A stretch of DNA of 64,000 bases from Lysobacter sp. Root76 (GTDB taxonomy: Bacteria; Pseudomonadota; Gammaproteobacteria; Xanthomonadales; Xanthomonadaceae): the NCBI RefSeq assembly GCF_001428685.1, contig NZ_LMIK01000001.1:228550-292549 (forward strand), given 5' to 3'. Below, piece by piece: positions 1 to 6,814 of this stretch. Made by a program: the position numbers and the translations under genes. Position 1 is the first letter of the stretch, and the number at the start of each line of letters is the position of its first letter. The notes beneath the pieces are model-generated. The model was not told the DNA's origin and searched no databases. It saw only the letters and a list, made by a program, of their open reading frames with translations.

Positions 1-154
1 GTACCACACCATCCGCAACGCCAGCGGCGAGAACGTCGCCGTCTCGCTGCACATCTACAAGGCGCCGATGGAAGCCTGCTCGATGTTCGTCCCGCGCGAA
101 GGCGAATGGTTCACCCGCGTCGACAAAGCGCTGAAGACCGACGAAGCCGCCTGA
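1..154 (+). CDS. C-terminal part of a cysteine-dioxygenase-like cupin protein (partial)
   Basis: Only the last 50 codons are in the window; the frame is open from base 2 and ends at TGA 152-154. The visible peptide starts YHTIRNASGENVAVSLHIYK and contains ACSMF further on. The pattern R-N-x-S-G ... A-V-S-L-H-(I/V)-Y is typical of the last beta strands of the cysteine dioxygenase / thiol dioxygenase cupin fold, where the late His helps bind the catalytic iron. That would make it a thiol-oxidising enzyme or an uncharacterised relative. The N-terminal metal ligands lie outside the window, so substrate cannot be judged. It is followed by a repeat-bearing intergenic region. Confidence 0.55.
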   Translation, partial: YHTIRNASGENVAVSLHIYKAPMEACSMFVPREGEWFTRVDKALKTDEAA

Positions 155-184
155 GCCGCAGTTACCGCTTCGGTTCGGCTTTGG

Positions 185-285
185 GTAGGAGCGGCATAAG
201 CCGCGACCCGAAGCCCCGATATTCCTGCGCAGCCACCGCACCGCCCGGCTTCTGCCTTGGGGGTAGGAGCGACGTAAGTCGCGAC
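185..285. repeat. two REP-like palindromic units between genes
   Basis: Two units read GTAGGAGCGGCATAAGCCGC (185-207 with flank) and GTAGGAGCGACGTAAGTCGC (263-285). The second carries compensating changes (GCGAC/GTCGC) that keep the stem paired, so the hairpin rather than the exact sequence appears to be maintained. Both are followed by GACCCGAA. They belong to the same family as the units at 9146, 17532, 21840 and 35623. The 155-414 interval holds nothing else I can recognise. Confidence 0.8.
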
Positions 286-414
286 CCGAACCTCCGACGC
301 GCCAGCGCAGTCGCAACTCACCTCGCCCCTGCCCCAAGACGGATCGCCGCGAACACGCGCCGTCCGCCCACCGCATCTACAATCCCCTCTCCCGCCACAA
401 CAGCCGAGCGCCCC

Positions 415-867
415 ATGCTGACCGACCTGTTGCTAGCCGCCCTGCACCACCTGCTGGTCTTCGCCCTGATCGCGATGCTGGTCGCCGAATCCACCCTGCT
501 GCGCGGCCCGCTCGACGCCGCCACCCTGCAACGCCTGGCCCGCATCGACGCCGGCTACGGCATGGCCGCCGGCTTCCTGCTGGTCGCCGGCCTGCTGCGC
601 GTGTTCTACGGCGCCAAGGGCAGCGACTTCTACCTGCACAACCCCTGGTTCCACGCCAAGCTCGGCGCCTACGTCCTGATCGGCCTGCTCTCGCTGCTGC
701 CGACCCTGCGCTTCCTGCGCTGGCGCAAAGCGCTCAGCGCCAACCCCGCCTTCCTCCCCGAACCCGCCGACGTCGCCCGCCAGCGCGGCGTGGTCCGCTT
801 CGAACTGATCCTGATCGCCGCGATCCTGGTCCTGGCCGCCGCGATGGCCCGCTACGGCGGCTTTTGA
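415..867 (+). CDS. DUF2214 family integral membrane protein
   Basis: A 150-residue protein with four hydrophobic segments (about residues 5-25, 44-65, 85-103 and 127-146). It matches my memory of the DUF2214 family: N-terminal LLLAALHHLLVFALIAMLVAE, then a short helix with R-L-A-R-I-D-A-G-Y-G and a central G-A-K-G-S-x-F-Y-x-x-N-P-W-F-H-x-K motif. The reading frame is open well upstream, but the ATG at 415 directly precedes the first membrane helix, and the upstream part encodes repeat-derived low-complexity sequence. No function is established for the family. It is followed 60 bp later by tRNA-Leu. Confidence 0.8.
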   Translation: MLTDLLLAALHHLLVFALIAMLVAESTLLRGPLDAATLQRLARIDAGYGMAAGFLLVAGLLRVFYGAKGSDFYLHNPWFHAKLGAYVLIGLLSLLPTLRFLRWRKALSANPAFLPEPADVARQRGVVRFELILIAAILVLAAAMARYGGF

Positions 868-910
868 GCGACATCGAGCCGATGGGCAGACCGCGCCCGC
901 CGACCTCGGC

Positions 911-916
911 TATACT
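911..916 (+). promoter_or_regulatory. probable -10 element of the tRNA-Leu(CAA) promoter
   Basis: TATACT lies 11 bp before the first base of the tRNA, a normal distance for a sigma-70 -10 hexamer. No convincing -35 hexamer is visible 16-18 bp upstream, so the promoter is only partly supported. Confidence 0.5.
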
Positions 917-927
917 GCGCGCCCGCT

Positions 928-1014
928 GCCGGAGTGGCGGAATCGGTAGACGCAGCGGACTCAAAATCCGCCGCCCTTAAAAGCGTGTGGGTTCGAGTCC
1001 CACCTCCGGCACCA
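928..1014 (+). tRNA. tRNA-Leu (anticodon CAA)
   Basis: An 87-nt class II tRNA with encoded CCA. The acceptor arms GCCGGAG (928-934) and CTCCGGC pair fully. The anticodon stem GCGGA/TCCGC encloses the loop CTCAAAA with anticodon CAA, which reads UUG. A long variable arm is present and the T loop is GTTCGAGTCC. The 3' end is the likely integration target of the following block, since a decayed copy of bases 991-1050 recurs at 4803-4862. Confidence 0.95.
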
Positions 1015-1024
1015 AGTAACTTGA

Positions 1025-1055
1025 AGGGCTTGCGAGCGATCGCAGGCCCTTTTTG
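1025..1055 (+). terminator. intrinsic terminator after tRNA-Leu(CAA)
   Basis: AGGGC-TTGCGAGCGATCGCA-GGCCCT forms a GC-rich hairpin directly followed by TTTTT. It begins about 11 bp past the CCA end. Confidence 0.8.
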
Positions 1056-1269
1056 CTTGCGCGGCTGCTCCGCAATTTGTTTCGTGCTTAGCCAGATGTT
1101 CCGCAATGCCGGCGGATCACCTTTCCTTTGCTTGGACTAACGCTGCTATGTCCGCTTCCGACCCGAAGCAGACGTGTCCGTGTGCGTAGCGGGCCTAAAA
1201 CTGTAGCCCGCGGCTCTTTGCCTGAACACATAGTCCAACGCTTCTAGCGGGCGCCCTTTGCCAGGTTGA

Positions 1270-1289
1270 AACCGAAAATATATTCGGTT
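1270..1289. promoter_or_regulatory. probable operator of the adjacent TetR regulator
   Basis: A perfect inverted repeat AACCGAA-N6-TTCGGTT sits directly upstream of the TetR-family gene and overlaps its leader. A half copy (AACCGAA) reappears at 1892-1898 before the SDR gene. TetR proteins usually bind such short palindromes at their own promoter, so autorepression is likely. Confidence 0.65.
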
Positions 1290-1301
1290 ATGATGCCGCC
1301 C

Positions 1302-1874
1302 ATGAAGCAGAAGGACGAAAAGAAGCTGGATGCCGTAATCGCCGCGACCTGCCGTTTGGCGGCAGAGCGCGGGCTGCTGGGCCTGACGCTGACGGAGATC
1401 GCCAAGGCCGCCGGCATTGGCACCAGTACGCTCTACGTCTACTTCGCCGATAGGGAAGCACTGTTCAACGAGGTGTACCGCCGCGCCAAACGGGAGGCCC
1501 TGGCGTTCTACGGCGCCGACATCGACCCCGGCCTGCCGCTCAAAGGGCGGATGCGCGGAGTGTGGAACCGGATGCTCGATCATCGGCTGAGCCAGCATGA
1601 CCAGGTCAGCTTCATGGAACAGTTTGTCGGTTCTTCCCTGATGAACGAGGACAGCCGCGTCTATGTCGCGCGGCTCGGCGAAGGATTGCTGCAGATTGTC
1701 GAAGAGGGACAGCGACAGGAAGCCCTGAAGGCGGTGCCGACACCTTTCCTGGCCTCGTTGTTCATCGGTTCGGTCCGCGAGACCGCGCGGCTGATCCGTG
1801 CGGGGTCGATCGCCGACACCGAGGAGGCTCGATCGATCGCGTTCCAGCTGTGCTGGGACGGGGTCCGGTCCTGA
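1302..1874 (+). CDS. TetR/AcrR family transcriptional regulator
   Basis: 190 residues from the ATG at 1302; in-frame ATGs at 1290 and 1293 are possible but overlap the operator palindrome. The N-terminal part is a classic TetR helix-turn-helix: LTLTEIAKAAGIGTSTLYVY followed by F-A-D-R-E-A-L-F (about residues 26-55). The C-terminal ligand domain is variable and gives no clue to the inducer. The gene is followed 51 bp later by an SDR gene, which carries a half operator in its leader and is the likely target. The leader is AT-rich compared with the rest of the window, which fits acquired DNA. Confidence 0.88.
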   Translation: MKQKDEKKLDAVIAATCRLAAERGLLGLTLTEIAKAAGIGTSTLYVYFADREALFNEVYRRAKREALAFYGADIDPGLPLKGRMRGVWNRMLDHRLSQHDQVSFMEQFVGSSLMNEDSRVYVARLGEGLLQIVEEGQRQEALKAVPTPFLASLFIGSVRETARLIRAGSIADTEEARSIAFQLCWDGVRS

Positions 1875-1891
1875 GTATTTTTTTGCCCTAA

Positions 1892-1911
1892 AACCGAATA
1901 TTTTTTCACTA
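1892..1911. promoter_or_regulatory. possible second (degenerate) TetR half-operator
   Basis: AACCGAATATTTTTTCAC before the SDR gene keeps the left arm of the 1270-1289 palindrome, but the right arm is degraded. It lies about 15-34 bp upstream of the SDR start in a T-rich stretch. Confidence 0.35.
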
Positions 1912-1925
1912 ATGGAGAGGCGGTC

Positions 1926-2753
1926 ATGCCTGACGAAACCACCCCTGTTGTTCTGATCACCGGCGCTTCCAGCGGCATCGGCCTAGCCACCGCACGCCTG
2001 TTTGCCAAGCGCGGCTGGCGTGTGGCCGCCACCATGCGGAACCCGGCCGACGGTGCCGCCCTCGTTCCATATCAGGAGGCGAAGGTGCTGCCCCTCGACG
2101 TTACCGACCCGGTTTCGGTGGAAAGGGCCATCGCCGCCACATTGGAAGCGTTCGGCCGTATCGATGCGGTCGTCAACAATGCCGGCTATGGCGTGTTCGG
2201 CCCGTTCGAAACCGCGACGGACGAGCAGATCCGCCGCCAGTTCGCGACCAATGTGGACGGTGTCTTCGCCGTAACCCGCGCGGTGCTGCCCGCGATGCGA
2301 CGCCAGGGCGGCGGGACGATCATCAATGTGGCCTCACTCGGCGGCTTGATCTCGCTTCCTTTGTTCTCCCTCTACAACGCAACCAAGTTCGCGGTGATCG
2401 GCTTCACCGAATCGCTGTCGTACGAGCTCGCGCCGTTTGGCATCCGCGCCAAGACCATAGCGCCGGGAGGCGTGGCCACCGATTTCGCCGGTCGTTCGAT
2501 GACCCTCACCTTCGAGACCGGCGAGCATGCCTATAGCGACACCGTGTCCAAAGTCATGGCCGCCATGGGTCAGCGGCGCGGCAACTATTCCACCCCCGAG
2601 TCCATTGCCGAAATCATTCTCACGGCGGCGACGGATGGAACCGGTCAGGTCTTGTATCTCGCCGGTCCGGACGCCGAACAGGCCTACGCGCGAAACCGGA
2701 GCGCATCGGAGGCGGAAAGATTGGAAATGGTCAGGCAATACTCCGGCCTGTGA
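1926..2753 (+). CDS. short-chain dehydrogenase/reductase (SDR) oxidoreductase
   Basis: 275 residues, classical SDR. The nucleotide-binding motif TGASSGIG is near residue 13, NNAGYG near residue 86, the catalytic Ser lies in INVASLGG and the catalytic Tyr/Lys in YNATK. Residues after the first strand (ATMRNPAD) suggest NADP(H) preference because an Arg follows strand 2. The start is well placed behind GGAGAGGCGGTC. The substrate is unknown. It appears to form a two-gene unit with the TetR regulator, a common arrangement for stress- or xenobiotic-responsive reductases. Confidence 0.9.
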   Translation: MPDETTPVVLITGASSGIGLATARLFAKRGWRVAATMRNPADGAALVPYQEAKVLPLDVTDPVSVERAIAATLEAFGRIDAVVNNAGYGVFGPFETATDEQIRRQFATNVDGVFAVTRAVLPAMRRQGGGTIINVASLGGLISLPLFSLYNATKFAVIGFTESLSYELAPFGIRAKTIAPGGVATDFAGRSMTLTFETGEHAYSDTVSKVMAAMGQRRGNYSTPESIAEIILTAATDGTGQVLYLAGPDAEQAYARNRSASEAERLEMVRQYSGL

Positions 2754-2950
2754 CCCTGTCGGACCTTTCCCCGCACACGTCGAAGCAAGAGCGCGACCGT
2801 TGGTCGAATGACTGCGGCCATCGCGGACAGGACTACGGGAGCGCTGGGCAAATCCGCTTACGAGCCAAAGCGGGCATCTGTTCCTAAATCTATCTGGCTC
2901 TCGAATGAGAGCGAGAGCGCTATGGCACCATTCTGTGACCAGCCGGGCAG

Positions 2951-3295
2951 TCACATCATGGCGCGATTGAAATAGGTCGCCTGCTCGAACTCGGCGATAT
3001 TCGCGGCAACGCGGGGAAGCAGCGGAAACATCCGGGCCAGCTCGCCGACGATGGCCTTCGACAAGGCCGCGCGTTGCTCGACACTGCGTCCCTGCATGAT
3101 CCAGGCGAAGACGTGGATGAAATCTTCGCGTTCGCCGCCGACGGCGTAGGTCGCGAAAGGATGGACACGAATCTTGATGTCCGATTCCTCGAACAGCCCC
3201 GATGCGCTCACCACCCTATGCAGCTGGGCGATGATCGATGCTTCGCTGTGGATCTGAAGTATTTCCTGAGAACAGTCGACTACGAAATGCGGCAT
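2951..3295 (-). CDS. 5-carboxymethyl-2-hydroxymuconate isomerase-like protein (tautomerase superfamily)
   Basis: 114 residues beginning MPHFVVDCSQEI, with the N-terminal Pro that acts as the catalytic base in tautomerase-superfamily enzymes. The start, the spacing to I-K-I-R-V-H-P-F-A-T-Y, the F-I-H-V segment and the G-R-S-x-E-Q-R-A motif match the HpaF/CHMI family, which isomerises 5-carboxymethyl-2-hydroxymuconate in homoprotocatechuate degradation. I chose the ATG at 3295 because GGAG stands 6 bp upstream and because Pro must be residue 2. No other genes of that pathway are nearby, so the true substrate is open. Confidence 0.75.
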   Translation of the reverse strand: MPHFVVDCSQEILQIHSEASIIAQLHRVVSASGLFEESDIKIRVHPFATYAVGGEREDFIHVFAWIMQGRSVEQRAALSKAIVGELARMFPLLPRVAANIAEFEQATYFNRAMM

Positions 3296-3351
3296 GACGA
3301 CTCCATCGGTTGAAGCATGAATCGGGGACTGCGAACGAGATAAGGCGGGGC

Positions 3352-3846
3352 TCAGTCCAGCCTGCGCCACACGGAAATCGGCACGCTCCCATCCGCCCGC
3401 GGCGGCACCTTGTAGCGCAGCTCGGTGCCGTCGAACCGGTACTGGCGTTTCTGGGTGGTGCCTTCCCAGTTGGGAAAGGACGAACCTTCGATCGAGAACA
3501 CCAGCAGCCCTGCCCCTGGGTCGATCGTCATCGTGCCGTAGTGGGTGCTGCTGCCCATGACCGCGGATCTGAATTCGTCGACGCTGCCATCGGCCTTGCT
3601 GTCGCGGGCGAACGGCAGGCGCTCGGACTTGAAGATCTGCAGCGAGTACCTCCCCTTGGCATCGACGACCAGCCTGCCTTTCGGGTGCTCGCCGTAGTCG
3701 CGCGCGGTCCGGCCATCAGGCAAGACCTTGTCCGCGGCGACCAGGGTCCAGCTGCCTTGCAAAGGGAACGCGCGGGGCGGCTCTTGCGCGTCGCGCGCGG
3801 CCAGGCCCGCCAGCATTGCGACGAGTGCGCCGGTCAGTGGTTTCAT
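3352..3846 (-). CDS. secreted lipocalin-like domain protein
   Basis: 164 residues. The N-terminus (MKPLTGALVAMLAGLAARDA) looks like a signal peptide. The rest matches the bacterial Lipocalin_5 type domain: G-S-W-T-L-V-x-A-D, D-Y-G-E-H-P-K-G-R-L, G-R-Y-S-L-Q-I-F, S-S-F-P-N-W-E-G-T and the C-terminal VPPRADGSVPISVWRR. The family probably binds a small hydrophobic ligand, but no role is proven. It is divergent from the LysR gene with about 110 bp between the start codons, so the LysR protein is its likely regulator. Confidence 0.75.
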   Translation of the reverse strand: MKPLTGALVAMLAGLAARDAQEPPRAFPLQGSWTLVAADKVLPDGRTARDYGEHPKGRLVVDAKGRYSLQIFKSERLPFARDSKADGSVDEFRSAVMGSSTHYGTMTIDPGAGLLVFSIEGSSFPNWEGTTQKRQYRFDGTELRYKVPPRADGSVPISVWRRLD

Positions 3847-3955
3847 CGCGGTGAATCCTCAGGGTTGGGATCGACCGCTCCATCCTAGGCCGCTTGATGG
3901 ATATGAAAAATACATCTACAAAGATATCTGGCATATAGAAATCGAATCTATCCAG

Positions 3956-4795
3956 ATGAAGGCGATGGACGTGGACGCGGTCAGGGCTTTCCTGCTGGTG
4001 GCCGACCTGCAGAGCTTCACCCGGGCGGCCGACGTACTGGGCACCACCCAGTCCGCCGTCAGCATCAAGCTGCGGCGCCTGGAAGAGCAGCTTGGCCGCC
4101 GCCTGCTGGAGCGCACGCCGCGGCATGTGCGCCTGTCGGCCGAGGGACTGGCCTTTCTGGGCGTGGCGAGCGAACTGGTGTCGTCCCACGACCGTGCGGC
4201 CGCCGCCTTCGAGACCGAGCAGCGCCGGTTGGCGATCGGCATCAACCAGCAACTGGTCGGCAGCGAACTGCCGTTCCTGTTGCGGCAGATGCGCGACCAC
4301 GATCCGAACCTGCTGGTCGAGATACGCATCGCCGGCACCAACGAGCTCATGCAGGGCCTGGAACAGGGGGAACTCGATGCCGTGCTGGTGCTGCGCCCGG
4401 AGGATCGCGGCAAGCGGGGCAAGGCGGTGTTCGCGGAATCCTTTTCGTGGTTCGCGGCGGCGGGCTGGGAGCCGCGCGCAGGCCAGCCCTTGCCGCTGGC
4501 GACGCAGGGCGAATCCTGTCGCGTGCGCATCGATGCGGTGCGCGCGCTCGATCGGGCCGGCATCGAATGGCGCGAAATCTTCGTCGGCAAGGGCGCCGCG
4601 ATCCTGGGGGCCGCCGCGATCGCCGGCCTCGCGGTGGCGGTGCTGGCGCGGCGTGCGGCGCCGCCGGGCACCGTCGACGTCGGCGCGCTGCTGTCGCTGC
4701 CGCCGATACGCTCGCAGGACGTGATGCTCTACAGCAACCTCAGCGACCGGCGAACGCGGGAGGCGCTGCGCATCCTCACGCTGGCCTTTCAGTGA
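3956..4795 (+). CDS. LysR family transcriptional regulator
   Basis: 279 residues from ATG 3956; ATG 3965 (MDVDAVRAF) is equally possible. The N-terminal winged helix-turn-helix is typical: A-F-L-L-V-A-D-L-Q-S-F-T-R-A-A, TTQSAVSIKLRRLEEQLGRR, L-L-E-R-T-P-R-H-V-R-L-S. The effector domain follows, with G-T-N-E-L-M-Q-G-L-E and L-D-A-V-L-V-L-R-P. Its coinducer cannot be deduced. The shared 3847-3955 region with the lipocalin-like gene is AT-rich for this genome and is the expected binding region. This gene is the last one before the tRNA-like remnant at 4803. Confidence 0.88.
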   Translation: MKAMDVDAVRAFLLVADLQSFTRAADVLGTTQSAVSIKLRRLEEQLGRRLLERTPRHVRLSAEGLAFLGVASELVSSHDRAAAAFETEQRRLAIGINQQLVGSELPFLLRQMRDHDPNLLVEIRIAGTNELMQGLEQGELDAVLVLRPEDRGKRGKAVFAESFSWFAAAGWEPRAGQPLPLATQGESCRVRIDAVRALDRAGIEWREIFVGKGAAILGAAAIAGLAVAVLARRAAPPGTVDVGALLSLPPIRSQDVMLYSNLSDRRTREALRILTLAFQ

Positions 4796-4802
4796 CGGGC
4801 GG

Positions 4803-4862
4803 GTTCGACTCCTAATTTCCAGCACCCGCCACGACCGAGGCTTGCGAGCGATCGCCGGCCCT
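4803..4862 (+). repeat. decayed copy of the tRNA-Leu 3' end plus terminator (att-like repeat)
   Basis: Bases 4803-4862 align with 991-1050 (T-loop end of tRNA-Leu(CAA) through its terminator). GTTCGACTCC versus GTTCGAGTCC (9/10) and a 24-nt terminator core GGCTTGCGAGCGATCGC..GGCCCT (23/24) sit at identical spacing in both copies; the part between is diverged. The copy lacks the T-run and any 5' tRNA half, so it is not a functional tRNA. The pattern fits the distal attachment site of an element that integrated at the tRNA 3' end. A lone duplicated tRNA tail is the alternative. Confidence 0.6.
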
Positions 4863-4879
4863 GCAGCGCCGCCCGCCGC

Positions 4880-4916
4880 AGTCACATAACAGGCGAATGA
4901 CACCATTTATGTGACT
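4880..4916. promoter_or_regulatory. 10-bp inverted repeat upstream of the DUF1800 gene
   Basis: AGTCACATAA (4880-4889) and TTATGTGACT (4907-4916) are perfect inverted arms with a 17-nt spacer. They lie 71 bp before the DUF1800 start in the only AT-rich part of this leader. The arms could be a regulator site or form a hairpin. Confidence 0.4.
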
Positions 4917-4986
4917 AGATTCGCGTTCCCCTGTCACTGCCAGCCCGGATACTGCTGGACAAAGGGGAAGTCCCGGGGAATCGGTC

Positions 4987-6804
4987 ATGAATCGCAAAGC
5001 CAGGCGCGAACGGGCGTTGGCGCAGTCGCACCTGTTCCGTCGTTACGGCAAGGGTCGTTGGATCCGGCCGCAGCGGTTCGAGAACTCTGCGCGCGCGCAG
5101 GAAATCCAGGAGGCCGCGGCCGCCGCGGCGCAGCCCGCAGCGACAGCATGGAGCGAGGATGCGCCGCAGATGGCCGGCGCGCCGTCGATGTCGCGCGATT
5201 CGCAGGCGCAGCTCGTCACCCTCGCCCGCCCCGGTCTGGCGATCCGCGCGCTCAACAACATGAGCTACGGCGTCACGCCGACGGCGCTGGCGGAGTTCAA
5301 CGGTTTGGGCTCGAACGACACCCAGCGCCTGCAGAACTACATCGACTGGCAGCTGGACTGGACCGCGATCGACGACAGCGCGGTCGAGGCGCGCCTGAGC
5401 GCGGCCGGCTACACCACGCTGGGCAAGTCGCTGACCCAGCTGTGGGCGGACCATGTGGTGCCCGATCCGGTCTACGACGTGCGCATGCGCCCGGCCTGGG
5501 AGATCCAGCGCGCGGCCTTCGTGCGCGCGACCTATTCCAAGCGCCAGCTGCGCGAGGTGATGGTCAATTTCTGGCACGACCACTTCAACGTCACCGCCAA
5601 CGACTTCGCCTCCGGCCCGGTGTACGTGCATTACGACCGCGACGTGCTGCGCAAGTCGGCGTTCGGCAATTTCCGCACCATGCTCGAGGACGTGGCTTGC
5701 AGCCCGTCGATGCTGTTCTACCTCGACAACGTCTCCAACAGCCGTTCCGGCCCGAACGAGAACTGGGCGCGCGAACTGCTGGAACTGCACACCCTCGGCG
5801 CCGGCCGCTACCTGGGCTTCACCGATCCCTTCCTGGTGCCGCCCGATCCCGAAGACGCCGCCTACCCGTCCGGCTATACCGACATCGACGTGTACGAGAC
5901 CGCGTCGGCGTTCACCGGCTGGAGCCTGAAGAACGCGAACTGGCAGTACCCGACCGAGAACGACGGCACCTTCGTCTATCGCCAGGCTTGGCACGACGCG
6001 GGTCCGAAGTTCGTGCTCGGCCGCCTGCTCAATCCCGAGCAGCCGGCGATGAAGGACGGCCGCGACGTGCTCGACCGCCTCGCCAGCCATCCCGGCGTCG
6101 CCCGCTTCGTCTGCGCCAAGCTGGTGCGGCGATTCGTCAACGACACGCCGCCGCCGGACCTGGTCGCCTCGGCCGCGGCGGTGTTCCGCCAGCAGTGGCA
6201 GAGCCCGAACCAGATCGAGCACGTGCTGCGCCATATCCTCAACTCCAGCGCTTTCAGCAATGCCTGGGGGCAGAAGAACCGGCGCCCGTTCGAGGCCATC
6301 GTCGCGGCGATGCGCGCCAGCGGCAGCGACTGGACCCTGCGCCCGGCGCATTCGAAGTCGGACGACTTTCTGTACCGCTTCGGCTTCACCGGCCATGCGC
6401 CCTACGACTGGCCGGCACCGAACGGTTATCCCGACACCGGTCTGGCCTGGTCGGGCGCGAGCACCTACGCGACCACGTGGAAGATGCTCAACTGGCTCAC
6501 CGAGACCAGCGACACCAGCGTGCCGCTGCTGCCGATCCTGCAGCTCAGCCGCAGCGAGGTCGCCAGCTGGACCGCGCCCAACCTGGTCGACTACTGGTGC
6601 CGGCGTCTGCTCGGCTACCTGCCCGACGCGGCGCGGCGCCAGTCGCTGATCGCGTTCATGGCCCAGAACGGCGATCCGGCGAGCTACGTGATCACCGACA
6701 CCGACACCTGGGCCGGCACCGACCTCAAGCGCCACTACAACCAGCAACGCCTGCGCAGCATGGTGTCGCTGGTGTTGATGACGCCCGAATTCCTGAGCCG
6801 CTGA
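4987..6804 (+). CDS. DUF1800 family protein
   Basis: 605 residues. The DUF1800 hallmarks are present: the N-terminal ALNNMSYGVTP..L..F, VNFWHDHFNVTAND, an E-N-x-A-R-E-L-L-E-L-H-T-L-G motif near residue 258, a V-Y-E-T-A-S-A-F-T-G-W segment, and C-terminal conserved W/Y-rich blocks. No signal peptide or membrane helix is visible; the first 60 residues are basic, then Ala-rich. The start is supported by GGGGAATCGGTC upstream. It is 10 bp ahead of the DUF1501 gene and clearly co-transcribed. The pair is widespread in bacteria, but its biochemical role is not established. Export together with the Tat-dependent partner is plausible. Confidence 0.9.
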   Translation: MNRKARRERALAQSHLFRRYGKGRWIRPQRFENSARAQEIQEAAAAAAQPAATAWSEDAPQMAGAPSMSRDSQAQLVTLARPGLAIRALNNMSYGVTPTALAEFNGLGSNDTQRLQNYIDWQLDWTAIDDSAVEARLSAAGYTTLGKSLTQLWADHVVPDPVYDVRMRPAWEIQRAAFVRATYSKRQLREVMVNFWHDHFNVTANDFASGPVYVHYDRDVLRKSAFGNFRTMLEDVACSPSMLFYLDNVSNSRSGPNENWARELLELHTLGAGRYLGFTDPFLVPPDPEDAAYPSGYTDIDVYETASAFTGWSLKNANWQYPTENDGTFVYRQAWHDAGPKFVLGRLLNPEQPAMKDGRDVLDRLASHPGVARFVCAKLVRRFVNDTPPPDLVASAAAVFRQQWQSPNQIEHVLRHILNSSAFSNAWGQKNRRPFEAIVAAMRASGSDWTLRPAHSKSDDFLYRFGFTGHAPYDWPAPNGYPDTGLAWSGASTYATTWKMLNWLTETSDTSVPLLPILQLSRSEVASWTAPNLVDYWCRRLLGYLPDAARRQSLIAFMAQNGDPASYVITDTDTWAGTDLKRHYNQQRLRSMVSLVLMTPEFLSR

Positions 6805-6814
6805 GGAAACCGCC

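Noticed and set aside
4803-4862. A second, functional tRNA gene
   Set aside because: Only a T-loop-like and terminator-like part is present; there is no acceptor 5' strand, D arm or anticodon arm upstream, which is LysR coding sequence.
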